Positions 1-7,531 of a DNA stretch of 64,000 bases are shown piece by piece. Within the stretch, counting starts at the first letter, position 1; each line of letters opens with the position of its first letter. Position numbers and translations under genes: made by a program. Source of the DNA: Salinimonas marina (GTDB lineage Bacteria; Pseudomonadota; Gammaproteobacteria; Enterobacterales; Alteromonadaceae); the NCBI RefSeq assembly GCF_015644725.1, contig NZ_CP064795.1, positions 2,292,501 to 2,356,500 on the forward strand, written 5' to 3'. A model generated the notes under the pieces. It did no database searches and was not told the origin of the DNA. It saw nothing but the letters and a program-made list of their open reading frames with translations.

Positions 1-169
1 AGAGCAATTATTTGCTTTTCAACTCCCCATTCAAATGCTGCTTGAGCTGTATATAAAATCCCCTCAGAATTACTTTTATCGCTAGAAATACCCGCAATAC
101 TGTTTATACCCCAAAATCCTTCTCCTAGATAAAAATCTAACTCTTCTGGAACATCATTATGGTAAGGCC
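1..169 (-). pseudogene. SUKH (SMI1/KNR4) immunity gene, 3' part cut off by an IS
   Basis: Read on the minus strand, this stretch is open to the window edge. It encodes a segment with PEELDFYLGEGFWGINSIAG and, later, AAFEWGVEKQ, which has the look of the central part of SMI1/KNR4 (SUKH) proteins. Its N-terminal half lies at 3889-4068, on the far side of the IS3-family element at 170-3888. SUKH proteins are immunity proteins that neutralise nuclease toxins of polymorphic toxin systems, and a WHH nuclease fragment lies directly upstream of the N-terminal half. Simple removal of the IS with one GGCC copy leaves the two halves one base out of frame, so something else changed as well. The gene runs off the left edge of the window. 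Confidence 0.7.
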
Positions 170-177
170 TGACTTTC

Positions 178-384
178 CTAGACACTTTCTATGTCCCTAA
201 AATACTGTCGATCATATTCTGTTGGTGACGTGCGTCCGTTGGCAGTATGCCGACGTTTCGGATTGTAGAACATTTCTATGTAATGAAACATCGCTTGTCG
301 TGCATCATCTCTGGTCTTGTACTTGATACGCCTGATTTTTTCCTTCTTCAGATTGCTAAAGAAGCTCTCCGCTACCGCATTGAC
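178..384 (-). pseudogene. IS3 orfB transposase, C-terminal part
   Basis: The minus-strand frame reads NAVAESFFSNLKKEK and continues to a stop at 178, with YKTRDDARQAMFHYIEMFYN and RRHTANGRTSPTEY on the way. This is the end of the rve integrase core of IS3-family transposases. The Glu in VAESFF is the third catalytic residue of the DDE triad. The first two Asp residues are in the piece at 1649-2344. The IS110 insertion fell exactly between GNCWD and NAVAES. Confidence 0.9.
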
Positions 385-401
385 GCTCCTATGTCAAGCT
401 A

Positions 402-1454
402 TCACGTTAGTATGGATAGATCGGATACCATTATCGGGTAAAGCTCTCTAGCAATGTAGCGTTTGAGACATCGTTGGATCTCTTTAATTGATTTACCCTC
501 AGCTGTTCGCTTAGCCGCATAAACCCTCGTCCTTGGGTCACTTCGCATCCTAATGAGGGCTACTGTCCATAGCGCATTATTAGCATCCCTTGAGCCGCCT
601 CGGTTAAGACGATGACGTTGAGTTTTACCTGATGATGCTTCTAGCGGATTTACACCACACAGCGCCGCAAATGAAGACTCTTTATGAAGCCGGGTCGGAT
701 TATCACCGGCTGTGACCATGAGAGTTGCAGCGACGTATGGGCCAACACCAAATTGTTCAAGTAAGTGGCAGGCTGTTGATTTTGTCAGCTCTGTCAGACG
801 TTTTCCTATTAGTCTGAGTTCTTCAGTTAGCCTAAGCCAACGATCGGCTAGTAGATTGAGCATTGCCGCTAAAGTTCTTAACCGCACATCACTGTCGTTG
901 CTCTGAATTTGTTTACAAGCAGCTATACATAGACGGGTCGATGGGACATAACATGCTACCCTAACTTGCTCAGGGGCTGTGACTAGAAGCGCTCTGATTT
1001 GATTGATGGCCTGAGTACGGGCTTTAACAGCGCTTTTCCGGGCGACAACAAGATACCTCAAGGCTTCGACAATTCCATCATGTGACTTAGGGATGGCTGT
1101 TGACTCATTCGCCAGGACTGAGCGCGCTGCATTCTCAGCGTCAGTGGGATCTGATTTTCCTCTGAGTCGACGTTTCGCCCTGTTTGGCCGATTGACTTCA
1201 AAGACTTTCAAACCCTTTTCCTCTAGGAACTTGCAAAGACCAGCACCGTAAGTGCCGGTTCCCTCCAGTCCAGCCTGTCTAATATTTCCAAATGATTTTG
1301 CCCAGTTGAAAAGCTTCTCATATCCAATATAACAGACCGGAAACTCCTGCGTATCGACAACCTTACCAATATTATCAATTAGAACAGCAACATGGCTAGT
1401 AAGGTGAGTATCAACTCCGAGGGTGAGTTGATTATTTAAATGATCACGGTTCAT
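402..1454 (-). CDS. IS110-family DEDD transposase
   Basis: About 350 residues, normal for the family. The N-terminal RuvC-like DEDD domain shows LGVDTHLTSHVAVL near the start, GLEGTGTYG around residue 60 and SDPTDAENAA around residue 100. The C-terminal Transposase_20 domain shows FGVGPYVAATLMV and then NPLEASSGKTQRHRLNRGG, which includes the catalytic serine region. IS110 recombinases cut and rejoin DNA guided by a bridge RNA. I chose the internal Met at 1454 (MNRDHLNNQLTLGVD) because the 18 upstream residues do not resemble the family. The gene looks intact. Confidence 0.9.
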   Translation of the reverse strand: MNRDHLNNQLTLGVDTHLTSHVAVLIDNIGKVVDTQEFPVCYIGYEKLFNWAKSFGNIRQAGLEGTGTYGAGLCKFLEEKGLKVFEVNRPNRAKRRLRGKSDPTDAENAARSVLANESTAIPKSHDGIVEALRYLVVARKSAVKARTQAINQIRALLVTAPEQVRVACYVPSTRLCIAACKQIQSNDSDVRLRTLAAMLNLLADRWLRLTEELRLIGKRLTELTKSTACHLLEQFGVGPYVAATLMVTAGDNPTRLHKESSFAALCGVNPLEASSGKTQRHRLNRGGSRDANNALWTVALIRMRSDPRTRVYAAKRTAEGKSIKEIQRCLKRYIARELYPIMVSDLSILT

Positions 1455-1648
1455 CAGTTTTTCCTCAGTAAACCAGCCACCGGACTGGACACTGAAGATG
1501 CAAAACAATGCTCCTATTAGGTCACGGATACTGGAATGATCCCAACTTTAACTGACGAGCAATAATCGACAGGTCAACACAAAGACACAAGGTCAATCCC
1601 AGCACGGGTCAGATTATTACTGTCAGCACTGGTAAGTATAATCTCTGT
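1455..1648 (-). ncRNA. Candidate IS110 bridge RNA region
   Basis: This is the non-coding 5' end between the element boundary and the transposase start. In IS110-group elements a structured bridge RNA of comparable length is transcribed from here and carries target-binding and donor-binding loops. On the plus strand the sequence contains TCCCAAC (1540-1546), which equals the seven bases next to the insertion point in IS3 orfB (TCCCAAC at 1650-1656). That is what a target guide would look like. No structure was computed, so the assignment is by position and this short match only. Confidence 0.4.
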
Positions 1649-2344
1649 ATCCCAACAGTTACCTCGTCGACTCATACTGGGTCTAACATCCAACGTATTG
1701 AGTAACTTTCTGAAGCTGCGGCTACTGTATTGAGATCCTTGGTCGGAATGCAGGTAGACCGTATCTGACGGTTTTCGCCGCCAGTAGGCAGCGGTTAGCG
1801 CGTCCATCACCAGCTCTTCTGTCATCCTGTCACCCATCGACCAATCAACGATATTCCGGGCGTACAAGTCCATTACAACAGCCAAAAACAAAAAACCTTC
1901 GTGGGTATGGACATAGGTAATGTCACTGACCCACCACTGATTCGGAGCCGCCACGGTAAAATCACGGTTTAGCGTATTGGCAGCCACAACGTCTGGCTTG
2001 CCGCCATAGCGCCCCTTGGGCGCGTTGTATCCGCGCTGGGCTTTAATACTGGCTTGACGCATCAGTCGTAAAACACGGTCACGCCCACACGGAATATTCG
2101 CCTCTAATAAATCCAGATGAAGGTTGCGGTAACCATGATGGCCACCGCTTTCCAGCCAGAACTGCTTGATGGCGCCGAGCAAGTGTTTGTCATCTTTGTC
2201 ACGCTGACATTCAGGGCGCTGCAACCACTCATAATAGCCACTGGGATGTAGCTCAAGTGCCTGGCACAACAATCTCACCGGATAATCGGTACTACGAGAT
2301 TTTACGAACGGGTACCGTTCTTTGACTCGCCGGCAAAGAACACC
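1649..2344 (-). pseudogene. IS3 orfB transposase, N-terminal part
   Basis: Minus-strand frame with RYPFVKSRSTDYPVRLLC at the start, then the HTH_21-like segment GHHGYRNLHLDL and the first half of the rve core: WWVSDITYV (first catalytic Asp) and VYLHSDQGSQY (second Asp). It ends at RRGNCWD, where IS110 sequence takes over. In an intact IS3 element this frame is reached by a -1 programmed frameshift from orfA, and the two frames overlap in that phase here once IS30 is removed. The piece is inactive without the Glu-containing part at 178-384. Confidence 0.9.
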
Positions 2345-2346
2345 GC

Positions 2347-3576
2347 TGTAGATTCAAATGGTCAGTGCAACAGTTATATTAAAATACTGATTTGCATTGG
2401 AGTTTTGAATGAAGCGGACAAAACGTACATTTACCCCAGAAGAAAGAGCACTTGTTTTTGATTTATGGAAACAAGGTGCTGGATTCAGTGAAATAGGTCG
2501 AGTTGTAGCAGCCAAGCCCGGATCTGTTTTTACGATTTTAAGAGAAAATGGTGGGATAAAGCCTGAGGCTAGGCAGCGGAATATTATTCATTTAACGCTG
2601 AGTGAGCGCGAAGAAATTCGAGTCGCACTGTCAGCAAAAATGAGTATCCGAGCAATAGCCAAGATGCTGAATCGTTCCCCCTCAACGATATCAAGAGAAG
2701 TAGCCCGTAATCGAGGTCGCCGATACTATAAAGCTGTAGATGCAGATAATCGCGCAAAGCGAATGGCTAAGCGGCCCAAGCTTGCAGCGCTGGAGCGATT
2801 TCCAGAACTTAAGCAATTAGTTATCGATAAGCTTGAATTAAAGTGGTCTCCTGAACAAATTTCCGGCTGGTTACGCGTTGAATACTCGCGACGAAAGAAG
2901 ATGCAGGTATCACATGAAACTATCTATAAGTCACTCTATGTTAGAGCTAGAAATATTATTCATCACTCGCTCTCAGAGCATTTGCGGCGAAAGCGCCCAA
3001 TGCGTCACAGTCGATATCATTCTCGAAAAGGTGACAGAGGCACCATAAATATTGTCGATGGAGTTTCAATCCACGAACGTTCAAAACATATCGAAAATAG
3101 GCGCTCTTTTGGACATTGGGAAGGCGATTTAGTCACAGGATCGAGAAATACTCATATTGCAACGCTAGTGGATAGAAAGTCTCGCTTCACTATCATTTTA
3201 AAACTAGCAGGAAAAGATGCGACAACCGTGAATGCTGCACTGCTATCAACATTCAGGAAAATGCCACTGGAGTATAGAAAATCTTTAACATGGGATAGAG
3301 GTATGGAATTAGCAAAACATGCTGATTTTACGAAAGAAATTGGTATGCCTGTTTACTTCTGCGACCCCCAATGTCCTTGGCAACGAGGTACAAATGAAAA
3401 CACAAATAGCTTGATCCGCCAATACTTCCCTAAAAAAACTGATTTATCCCAACATTCTCAACAACGCCTAAACCAAGTTGCAACTCAACTAAACGAACGT
3501 CCAAGGAAAACATTGAAATATAAAACACCATCACACATGATTGAAAAAGGTGTTGCAGTGGTCACTTGAATCTACA
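2347..3576 (+). mobile_element. IS30-family element with 2-bp target duplication
   Basis: 1230 bp. The ends are inverted repeats of about 25 bp: the left reads TGTAGATTCAAATGG and the right, read inward, TGTAGATTCAAGTGA, both continuing to TGCAACA. The dinucleotide GC flanks both sides (2345-2346 and 3577-3578). Removing the element and one GC restores the end of IS3 orfA as KEAAVFFAGESKNG, the usual ending of these proteins. This confirms the boundaries and shows that IS30 arrived after the IS3 element. Confidence 0.92.
2409..3569 (+). CDS. IS30-family transposase
   Basis: 386 residues, a full-length family member. The N-terminal helix-turn-helix part contains RTFTPEERALVFDLWKQG and then SIRAIAKMLNRSPSTISREV. 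The rve core has GHWEGDLV (first Asp), TWDRGMEL (second Asp) and NENTNSLIRQYFPK (Glu). It catalyses transposition of the surrounding 1230-bp element, usually into a preferred palindromic target. The stop codon lies inside the right inverted repeat. The gene looks intact and opposes the disrupted IS3 genes. Confidence 0.95.
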   Translation: MKRTKRTFTPEERALVFDLWKQGAGFSEIGRVVAAKPGSVFTILRENGGIKPEARQRNIIHLTLSEREEIRVALSAKMSIRAIAKMLNRSPSTISREVARNRGRRYYKAVDADNRAKRMAKRPKLAALERFPELKQLVIDKLELKWSPEQISGWLRVEYSRRKKMQVSHETIYKSLYVRARNIIHHSLSEHLRRKRPMRHSRYHSRKGDRGTINIVDGVSIHERSKHIENRRSFGHWEGDLVTGSRNTHIATLVDRKSRFTIILKLAGKDATTVNAALLSTFRKMPLEYRKSLTWDRGMELAKHADFTKEIGMPVYFCDPQCPWQRGTNENTNSLIRQYFPKKTDLSQHSQQRLNQVATQLNERPRKTLKYKTPSHMIEKGVAVVT

Positions 3577-3830
3577 GCGGCTTCCTTTAATATGTCTCGT
3601 TCTTGCTGGGCGCGCTTCAGCTCACGTTTCAGCCTGGCAACTTCTGCACGCAAGTCTTCATCTTCTTTACGCTGCTTAGTCGGCTTTGAGAAGGCCTTCA
3701 TCCAGCCGTAAAGACTCTTGGTACTGATATCGAGCCGTGCTGCTACGTCAGCAACACTGTAGCCATGAATCACCACTTGATTCACCGCTTCCTGCTTAAA
3801 TTCGTCTGAATAACGAATGCCTTTACCCAT
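3577..3830 (-). pseudogene. IS3 orfA, cut near its 3' end by IS30
   Basis: Starts MGKGIRYSDEFKQEAV with the HTH_Tnp_1 fold (GYSVADVAARLDISTKSLYGW), followed by a charged coiled coil (EVARLKRELKRAQQERDILK). OrfA binds the IS3 ends and supplies the DNA-binding half of the OrfAB transposase. The native end, AAVFFAGESKNGTRS, is separated onto the other side of IS30 at about 2305-2344. As it stands, translation runs into IS30 and stops at 3531. Confidence 0.88.
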
Positions 3831-3888
3831 GATTTACCTCTTATGGTTTGAGTTACATTTTTACCATAAAAAGTGTCGGGAAATCTCA

Positions 3889-4068
3889 GGCCTTACCATT
3901 ACTTAGTAACACCTGATACTCTTGATCAAAGTAGCCCCCGTTCCACTTTTTCATTAATGAAATATAAGACTCTGGGAGCTTGACTCCTAGTACTATCTCA
4001 ACTTCTTCGATAAGGCTAGCCGTTACTTCCGGATTTTCCGATTTCAATTTTTTCACATTTAATGACAT
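3889..4068 (-). pseudogene. SUKH (SMI1/KNR4) immunity gene, 5' part
   Basis: Begins MSLNVKKLKSENPEV and shows the SUKH opening pattern: EEVEIVLGVKLPESYISLMK followed by WNGG. The IS3 end supplies an immediate stop (GCC TGA), leaving about 60 residues. The remainder is at 1-169. The start codon lies 2 bases after the stop of the WHH nuclease fragment, the tight spacing usual for a toxin-immunity pair. With the immunity gene broken, the companion toxin is either dead (it is N-terminally truncated) or neutralised from elsewhere. Confidence 0.8.
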
Positions 4069-4070
4069 TG

Positions 4071-4261
4071 CTACTTACCTTGTTTTAATCCGCCTTGACC
4101 AATATGTCTAACTGCACTGTGGATGTCTTTCGAAATTAACTGCATATTCCCGCTATCAGCATTGTGGTGCCAAGTAAAATTGTTAATTGAAGACGAGCCT
4201 GACTTTATTTTGTTCAACTGCTCCAGCGTGAATTGCGTGGCATCGACTTTGCAGGCAAGTA
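4071..4261 (-). pseudogene. HNH/Endo VII-type (WHH) nuclease toxin, C-terminal fragment
   Basis: About 62 toxin residues remain. They carry NNFTWHHNADSGNMQLISKD and HSAVRHIGQGG, the WHH signature of HNH/Endonuclease VII toxin tips found at the ends of CdiA and other polymorphic toxins. The reading frame begins inside the repeat at 4262-4271 (GGACAGTCAC), so everything N-terminal has been replaced by repeat sequence and no native start exists. The matching SUKH immunity gene starts 2 bases downstream. The WHH residues are intact, but delivery domains are gone. Confidence 0.8.
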
Positions 4262-4363
4262 GGACAGTCACTTTCTTTGCTTTGAATTACCTTTGTATTC
4301 GTTATCACTGAATGATGCGAGGAGTGACTGTCCTATTTATTTTAATGCGAGGAGTGACTGTCC
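4262..4363. repeat. REP-like doublet plus a single REP copy
   Basis: GGACAGTCAC (4262-4271) faces GTGACTGTCC (4324-4333), making a 72-bp unit with inverted ends and the internal text CTTTGTATTCGTTATCACTG. A further GCGAGGAGTGACTGTCCTAT copy follows (4348-4367). The same 72-bp unit recurs at 7008-7079. The doublet sits exactly between the WHH toxin fragment and the haemagglutinin fragment, truncating both. Confidence 0.8.
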
Positions 4364-4375
4364 TATATACTAGCG

Positions 4376-4935
4376 CAGTGGTTTTCACTTCATTACTGCC
4401 CGCTTTTGCGCCGTTCTCATTGGTGAACACGCCTTCAAAGCCCATACCGGCACTGATCCCCATGCCTTTGCTGCTACCCGAGTAGCGGTTCTGCACCGAA
4501 GCCAGATTCAAATCGCCGCCGACCGTCATCGACAGACTGTTGTCACCGTGCAGGTTACCGCCCGCCACATTTGCATCGCCACTGGTGATCACGGTCATGT
4601 CACCGGCCGTCAGTTCGCTGTTGGTATGCGTGGTGGCTTTGTGCTGCTCTTTACTGGCATTCAGGCTGGCGTTAACCGTGGGGCCGCCTGCTGCGCCCCA
4701 CACGGTCTGGGCAATGGTCACTGTACCACTTTGGGTATTCGACGACGGGCGCTGGGTACTTACACTGGCGAGCACATCAAGCTCTCCGGTATAAATATTC
4801 AGGCTATCATCTGCATTTAACTGGCTGCCCGATACCGTGGTAGTGCCGTCTTGCCCGTCGACGCCGGTCATTACATTAATGGCGTTGGCATTTACGCTCG
4901 ACCCTACGGTCTGGGTAGCCTGTGTATTGCAAAGT
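4376..4935 (-). pseudogene. CdiA/filamentous-haemagglutinin repeat fragment
   Basis: An open minus-strand frame of about 185 residues, without start or stop of its own, bounded by REP-like repeats on both sides. It contains haemagglutinin-repeat text such as TIAQTVWGAAGGPTVNASLN, NLHGDNSLSMTVGGDLNL and VFTNENGAKAGSNEVKTTA. The same segment occurs, diverged, in the longer cdiA fragment at 9623-11746, so this is a second, paralogous C-terminal haemagglutinin piece. In intact CdiA this part lies on the cell surface ahead of the toxin tip. Confidence 0.85.
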
Positions 4936-4975
4936 GTGGGTGTCCACTATTTACTGAAGTGTGGGTGTCCACTAT
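4936..4975 (+). repeat. Two tandem GTGGGTGTCC repeats
   Basis: AAGTGTGGGTGTCCACTATT occurs twice, 25 bp apart (cores at 4936-4945 and 4961-4970). It is the same end sequence as the right end of the RAYT units at 5639-6885 and 7876-9122. The haemagglutinin fragment ends on one side and the orphan immunity gene on the other. Confidence 0.8.
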
Positions 4976-4982
4976 TTATCGC

Positions 4983-5585
4983 TTAAAACTTAATCGGTGA
5001 TACCAGTTCGTCGGAACGATATTTTTCAGCCAGAGGAATCGCTCTCTCGAAGTACTCTTGTTTGATAATAGGGATAAACTCCATTCGTTCACCGCGCTTA
5101 AAGTTATCCAGATAACCCTGCAGTCTGTCGACGTCGCCTTTGAATACACAAGCCATAATATGCTTTGGTTGCCACCCAGATGGAGGAAAACCTGTGATTT
5201 TTTCGTAACATCGCGAAAATTCCGTGGCGATAATCTCCTGCTGATTTTGCTGATGGAACCACTTAAAACAGCTATTAACCATTTCATCAACGTGGTGCTC
5301 ACGAATGACTCCATCAGAGACAGGCAGCTTAATTTGACGCCCCACAAAAAAGGGCACCACTTTATCACTCTCTGATGAAAAAATAGATTGATCTAGTTGC
5401 AATAACCAAGGGAGAGTCATTGATGGTATACCTAATAACGTTCTTGCCTTTCCTGTGCCAAACGTACCTGGAGAAAAGTCCAAGTAGCCGTCATCATCGT
5501 CTTTTAAGACAAACTCCCAGTCATTATCAACTTTGTTGGCTTTATACTGCCCCTTTAGATACTTAATGATTTCTGCTTTTTTCAT
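4983..5585 (-). CDS. Putative immunity protein without its toxin
   Basis: About 200 residues, soluble, acidic. I chose the Met at 5585 (MKKAEIIKYLKGQYK) because GGAGG lies just upstream and the preceding 21 residues come from the RAYT-unit end sequence. Visible segments include NDWEFVLKDDDDGYLDFSPG, FKWFHQQNQQ and GWQPKHIMACVFKGD. I do not recognise the family. Its place in a series of toxin/immunity pairs on the same strand, with the upstream side cut by a repeat where the toxin tip should be, suggests an orphan immunity protein. This is inferred from context only. Confidence 0.55.
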   Translation of the reverse strand: MKKAEIIKYLKGQYKANKVDNDWEFVLKDDDDGYLDFSPGTFGTGKARTLLGIPSMTLPWLLQLDQSIFSSESDKVVPFFVGRQIKLPVSDGVIREHHVDEMVNSCFKWFHQQNQQEIIATEFSRCYEKITGFPPSGWQPKHIMACVFKGDVDRLQGYLDNFKRGERMEFIPIIKQEYFERAIPLAEKYRSDELVSPIKF

Positions 5586-5638
5586 TATTAACCTCCTACC
5601 CCCTTGGTTCGGATAACTTTTACAGGAACAAAGAAATT

Positions 5639-6885
5639 GGACACCCACATTCTATTCTTTTAGCACAGTGACTTTAGTCGTCGTCTATTGCAAGCTATTC
5701 CCCTGACTTCTCCGCCACTGAACCTATGCCACGACCGCGCTCATCGCTTATAAGTCTGACTGATACACCCTACTACCATTGCGTATCTCGCTGTGTACGG
5801 CGCGCCTTTCTATGTGGTCATGACAGGCATTCCGGACAGTCGTATGAACATCGCCGACAGTGGATTGAAGACCGGCTATATAATTTAGCGAACGTCTTTG
5901 CGATTCACTTGTGCGCCTATGCGGTCATGAGCAATCATACTCATGTCGTGTTAAAAGCGGATAAGTCACTGGCAGAAAGCTGGTCAGCGAAGGAGGTATT
6001 GAAGCGCTGGCATCGGCTATATCAGGGTACATTACTCACCCGCATGTATTGCGACCCGGCACAATCAGCAACACTGTCTGCGGCGCAGCGTTATACCGTT
6101 GAGCAGTCTGTTGAGGTATACCGAAAGCGACTGTATGACATAAGTTGGTATATGCGCGCCTTAAATGAATACATCGCACGTCAGGCAAATAAAGAGGACC
6201 GGTGCACAGGGCGATTTTGGGAAGGGCGCTTTAAGTCACAGGCGATTTTGGATGAGGCGGCCCTGGCTGCCTGCTTGGCCTACGTTGACCTCAACCCCAT
6301 CAGAGCCTGCATGGCAACAACACCCGAAACCTCGGCCCATACCAGTATTAAAAAGCGAATCAAGTGTGCAAAGGTGGGTAAGCAGCCTGACAGGTTATAC
6401 CCGTTTGCTGGTAACTCATCTGAGCATCAGCCCGACGGTCTGCCCTTTCGGTTTGAAGAATATTTACAACTTGTTGATAGCGTGGGGCGGGTAAAGCCGC
6501 CTAACAAGCGCGGCGTTGTCGCAAAAGATATGGCACCGTTACTTGAGCGTACCGGGCTGAATACGGTGTGCTGGGATGCGTTTATCTGCAATATCGAAAC
6601 CCGGTTCGCCTCGCGGGTCAGCCTTGCGCTATGTCAAAAACGAGAAAAGCATTCCACCCGGTCTGGCACGCCCTGACATCATTTCCTTTTCTTCATTTAA
6701 ATGCCCAACGCAAGAGAACTTGCCGGACGCATACGCTCTGAATTCCGGTATCAACTGTACGTAATCCCCTACTCACAGCCGGTTCGCTCCCCTGATCATC
6801 AAAAAATGTGAAAGTTCGTTAATCACGGTCGCTAAAAAGCGATCTTGCGACATTGTTTTTTTGGCAAAGAAAAGTGTGAGTGTCC
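5639..6885 (+). mobile_element. RAYT unit, copy 1 (1247 bp)
   Basis: Begins at GGACACCCAC (5639-5648) and ends at GTGAGTGTCC (6876-6885), the same motif inverted, enclosing one Y1 transposase gene. Copy 2 (7876-9122) has exactly the same length between the same marks. Both are preceded by ACAAAGAAATT and followed by ACTATTTA. This suggests that the gene and its repeat ends move or duplicate as one block. The two copies interrupt toxin/immunity coding regions. Confidence 0.75.
5726..6676 (+). CDS. REP-associated tyrosine transposase (Y1/IS200-like), copy 1
   Basis: 316 residues. Begins MPRPRSSLISLTDTPYYHCV, continues with the HUH motif in AVMSNHTHVVLKAD (around residue 75) and the Tyr segment AACLAYVDLNPIRA (around residue 190), the two active-site pieces of Y1 single-strand transposases. 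RAYT enzymes of this group nick and join short palindromic REP sequences, and the neighbouring GTGGGTGTCC/GTGACTGTCC repeats are the obvious candidates. It differs from copy 2 by three residues, so the duplication is recent. The gene is intact. Confidence 0.9.
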   Translation: MPRPRSSLISLTDTPYYHCVSRCVRRAFLCGHDRHSGQSYEHRRQWIEDRLYNLANVFAIHLCAYAVMSNHTHVVLKADKSLAESWSAKEVLKRWHRLYQGTLLTRMYCDPAQSATLSAAQRYTVEQSVEVYRKRLYDISWYMRALNEYIARQANKEDRCTGRFWEGRFKSQAILDEAALAACLAYVDLNPIRACMATTPETSAHTSIKKRIKCAKVGKQPDRLYPFAGNSSEHQPDGLPFRFEEYLQLVDSVGRVKPPNKRGVVAKDMAPLLERTGLNTVCWDAFICNIETRFASRVSLALCQKREKHSTRSGTP

Positions 6886-7235
6886 ACTATTTACTATTTA
6901 CTATCTTTTAGACGCTGTAATCCCTTTTCTGCATTTTTGATCAATTGATCCCTTATCGACTGCGGTTGACGCTTGAATGCCTTATTTATTTGTCGACCAG
7001 GCAAATAGGACAGTCACTTTCTTTGCTTTGAATCACCTTTGTATTCGTTATCACTGAATGATGCGAGGAGTGACTATCCTATATACTCTTATTGGTCCTA
7101 TATACTCTTAGATACTCGGCTTTCAGATTCTGAAGTGAAAAGTGTGGGTGTCCACTATTTACCCCTATTTGGGTGTCCACTATTTACCCCTATTTACCCT
7201 CAACCCTATACCAAACAAGAAAAAGTGTAGGTGAC
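6876..7235. repeat. REP cluster with a second 72-bp doublet
   Basis: No coding capacity is seen in this stretch. It contains the RAYT-unit end at 6876-6885, a short AT-rich piece, then the 72-bp doublet GGACAGTCAC (7008-7017) to GTGACTATCC (7070-7079), which closely matches the one at 4262-4333. Next come GTGGGTGTCC at 7144-7153, TGGGTGTCCACTATTTACC soon after, and a diverged GTAGGTGACC at about 7227. The cluster abuts the end of the immunity gene at 7242. Confidence 0.75.
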
Positions 7236-7241
7236 CACTAA

Positions 7242-7525
7242 TTACCCTTCTTCTGATTTGCTTCTAAGTTGCTCAACAATTAGATAAGCTTTTTTCATCT
7301 GTTTTTCAAGTTCATCGCAAATGACTCTATTGTCATAAATAATTCTGTAATCCCCATCTAGATAACGCACGATATTTTTCAATCCACCTTCGTCGCAATT
7401 TTCAGCAATATTTTGTACCTTTTTTATACCTTGATAATCTACATGAGCCGGTAATATTTTACTGACACTTTCCATTACAGTAACTAACTCATCCCAAAGA
7501 ATTTTTTTTCAAGACTTAAAGCCAT
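7242..7525 (-). pseudogene. Small putative immunity gene broken in a poly-A run
   Basis: The start I infer is ATG at 7525 (MALSLEKK), 6 bases after the stop of the toxin fragment. The frame breaks at a run of eight A (T at 7502-7509 on the plus strand). One extra A would give a continuous 94-residue protein (MALSLEKKILWDELVTV, then MESVSKILPAHVDYQG). It ends KKAYLIVEQLRSKSEEG. As written, only a 77-residue product from an internal Met at 7475 is open. I do not recognise the family. The run could be phase-variable, but the same kind of missing base recurs in core genes of this window, so a sequencing deletion is more likely. Confidence 0.6.
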
Positions 7526-7531
7526 AATTAG

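Larger units (their letters stand above)
385..1648 (-). mobile_element. IS110-family element inserted in IS3 orfB
   Basis: The limits are taken from where IS3 orfB breaks off: after TGGGA of the GNCWD codons on one side and before CAATGCGG on the other. Joining these restores GNCWDNAVAES exactly. Like other IS110 elements it shows no clear terminal inverted repeats or long target duplication. The single gene is a DEDD transposase on the minus strand, followed by a short 3' end that includes TAGGAGC. The roughly 194-nt non-coding 5' end fits the place where the IS110 group encodes its bridge RNA. The exact ends are uncertain by one or two bases. Confidence 0.8.
170..3888 (-). mobile_element. 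IS3-family element carrying nested IS30 and IS110 insertions
   Basis: The ends are imperfect inverted repeats: TGACTTTCC..GACACTTT on the left and, read inward from the right, TGAGATTTCCCGACACTTT. Both flanks carry GGCC (166-169 and 3889-3892), consistent with a 4-bp target duplication. With the two nested insertions removed, the element encodes a classic orfA and orfB in overlapping frames on the minus strand. The IS30 insertion (2347-3576) splits the orfA/orfB junction. The IS110 insertion (385-1648) splits orfB between the second Asp and the catalytic Glu. The element cannot encode its own transposase now and has inactivated the SUKH immunity gene around it. Confidence 0.85.

Noticed and set aside
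4936..5648. MGVQFLC as a shared N-terminus of two toxin-locus proteins
   Set aside because: It is a translation of the RAYT-unit end sequence that happens to be in frame, not a common protein domain.
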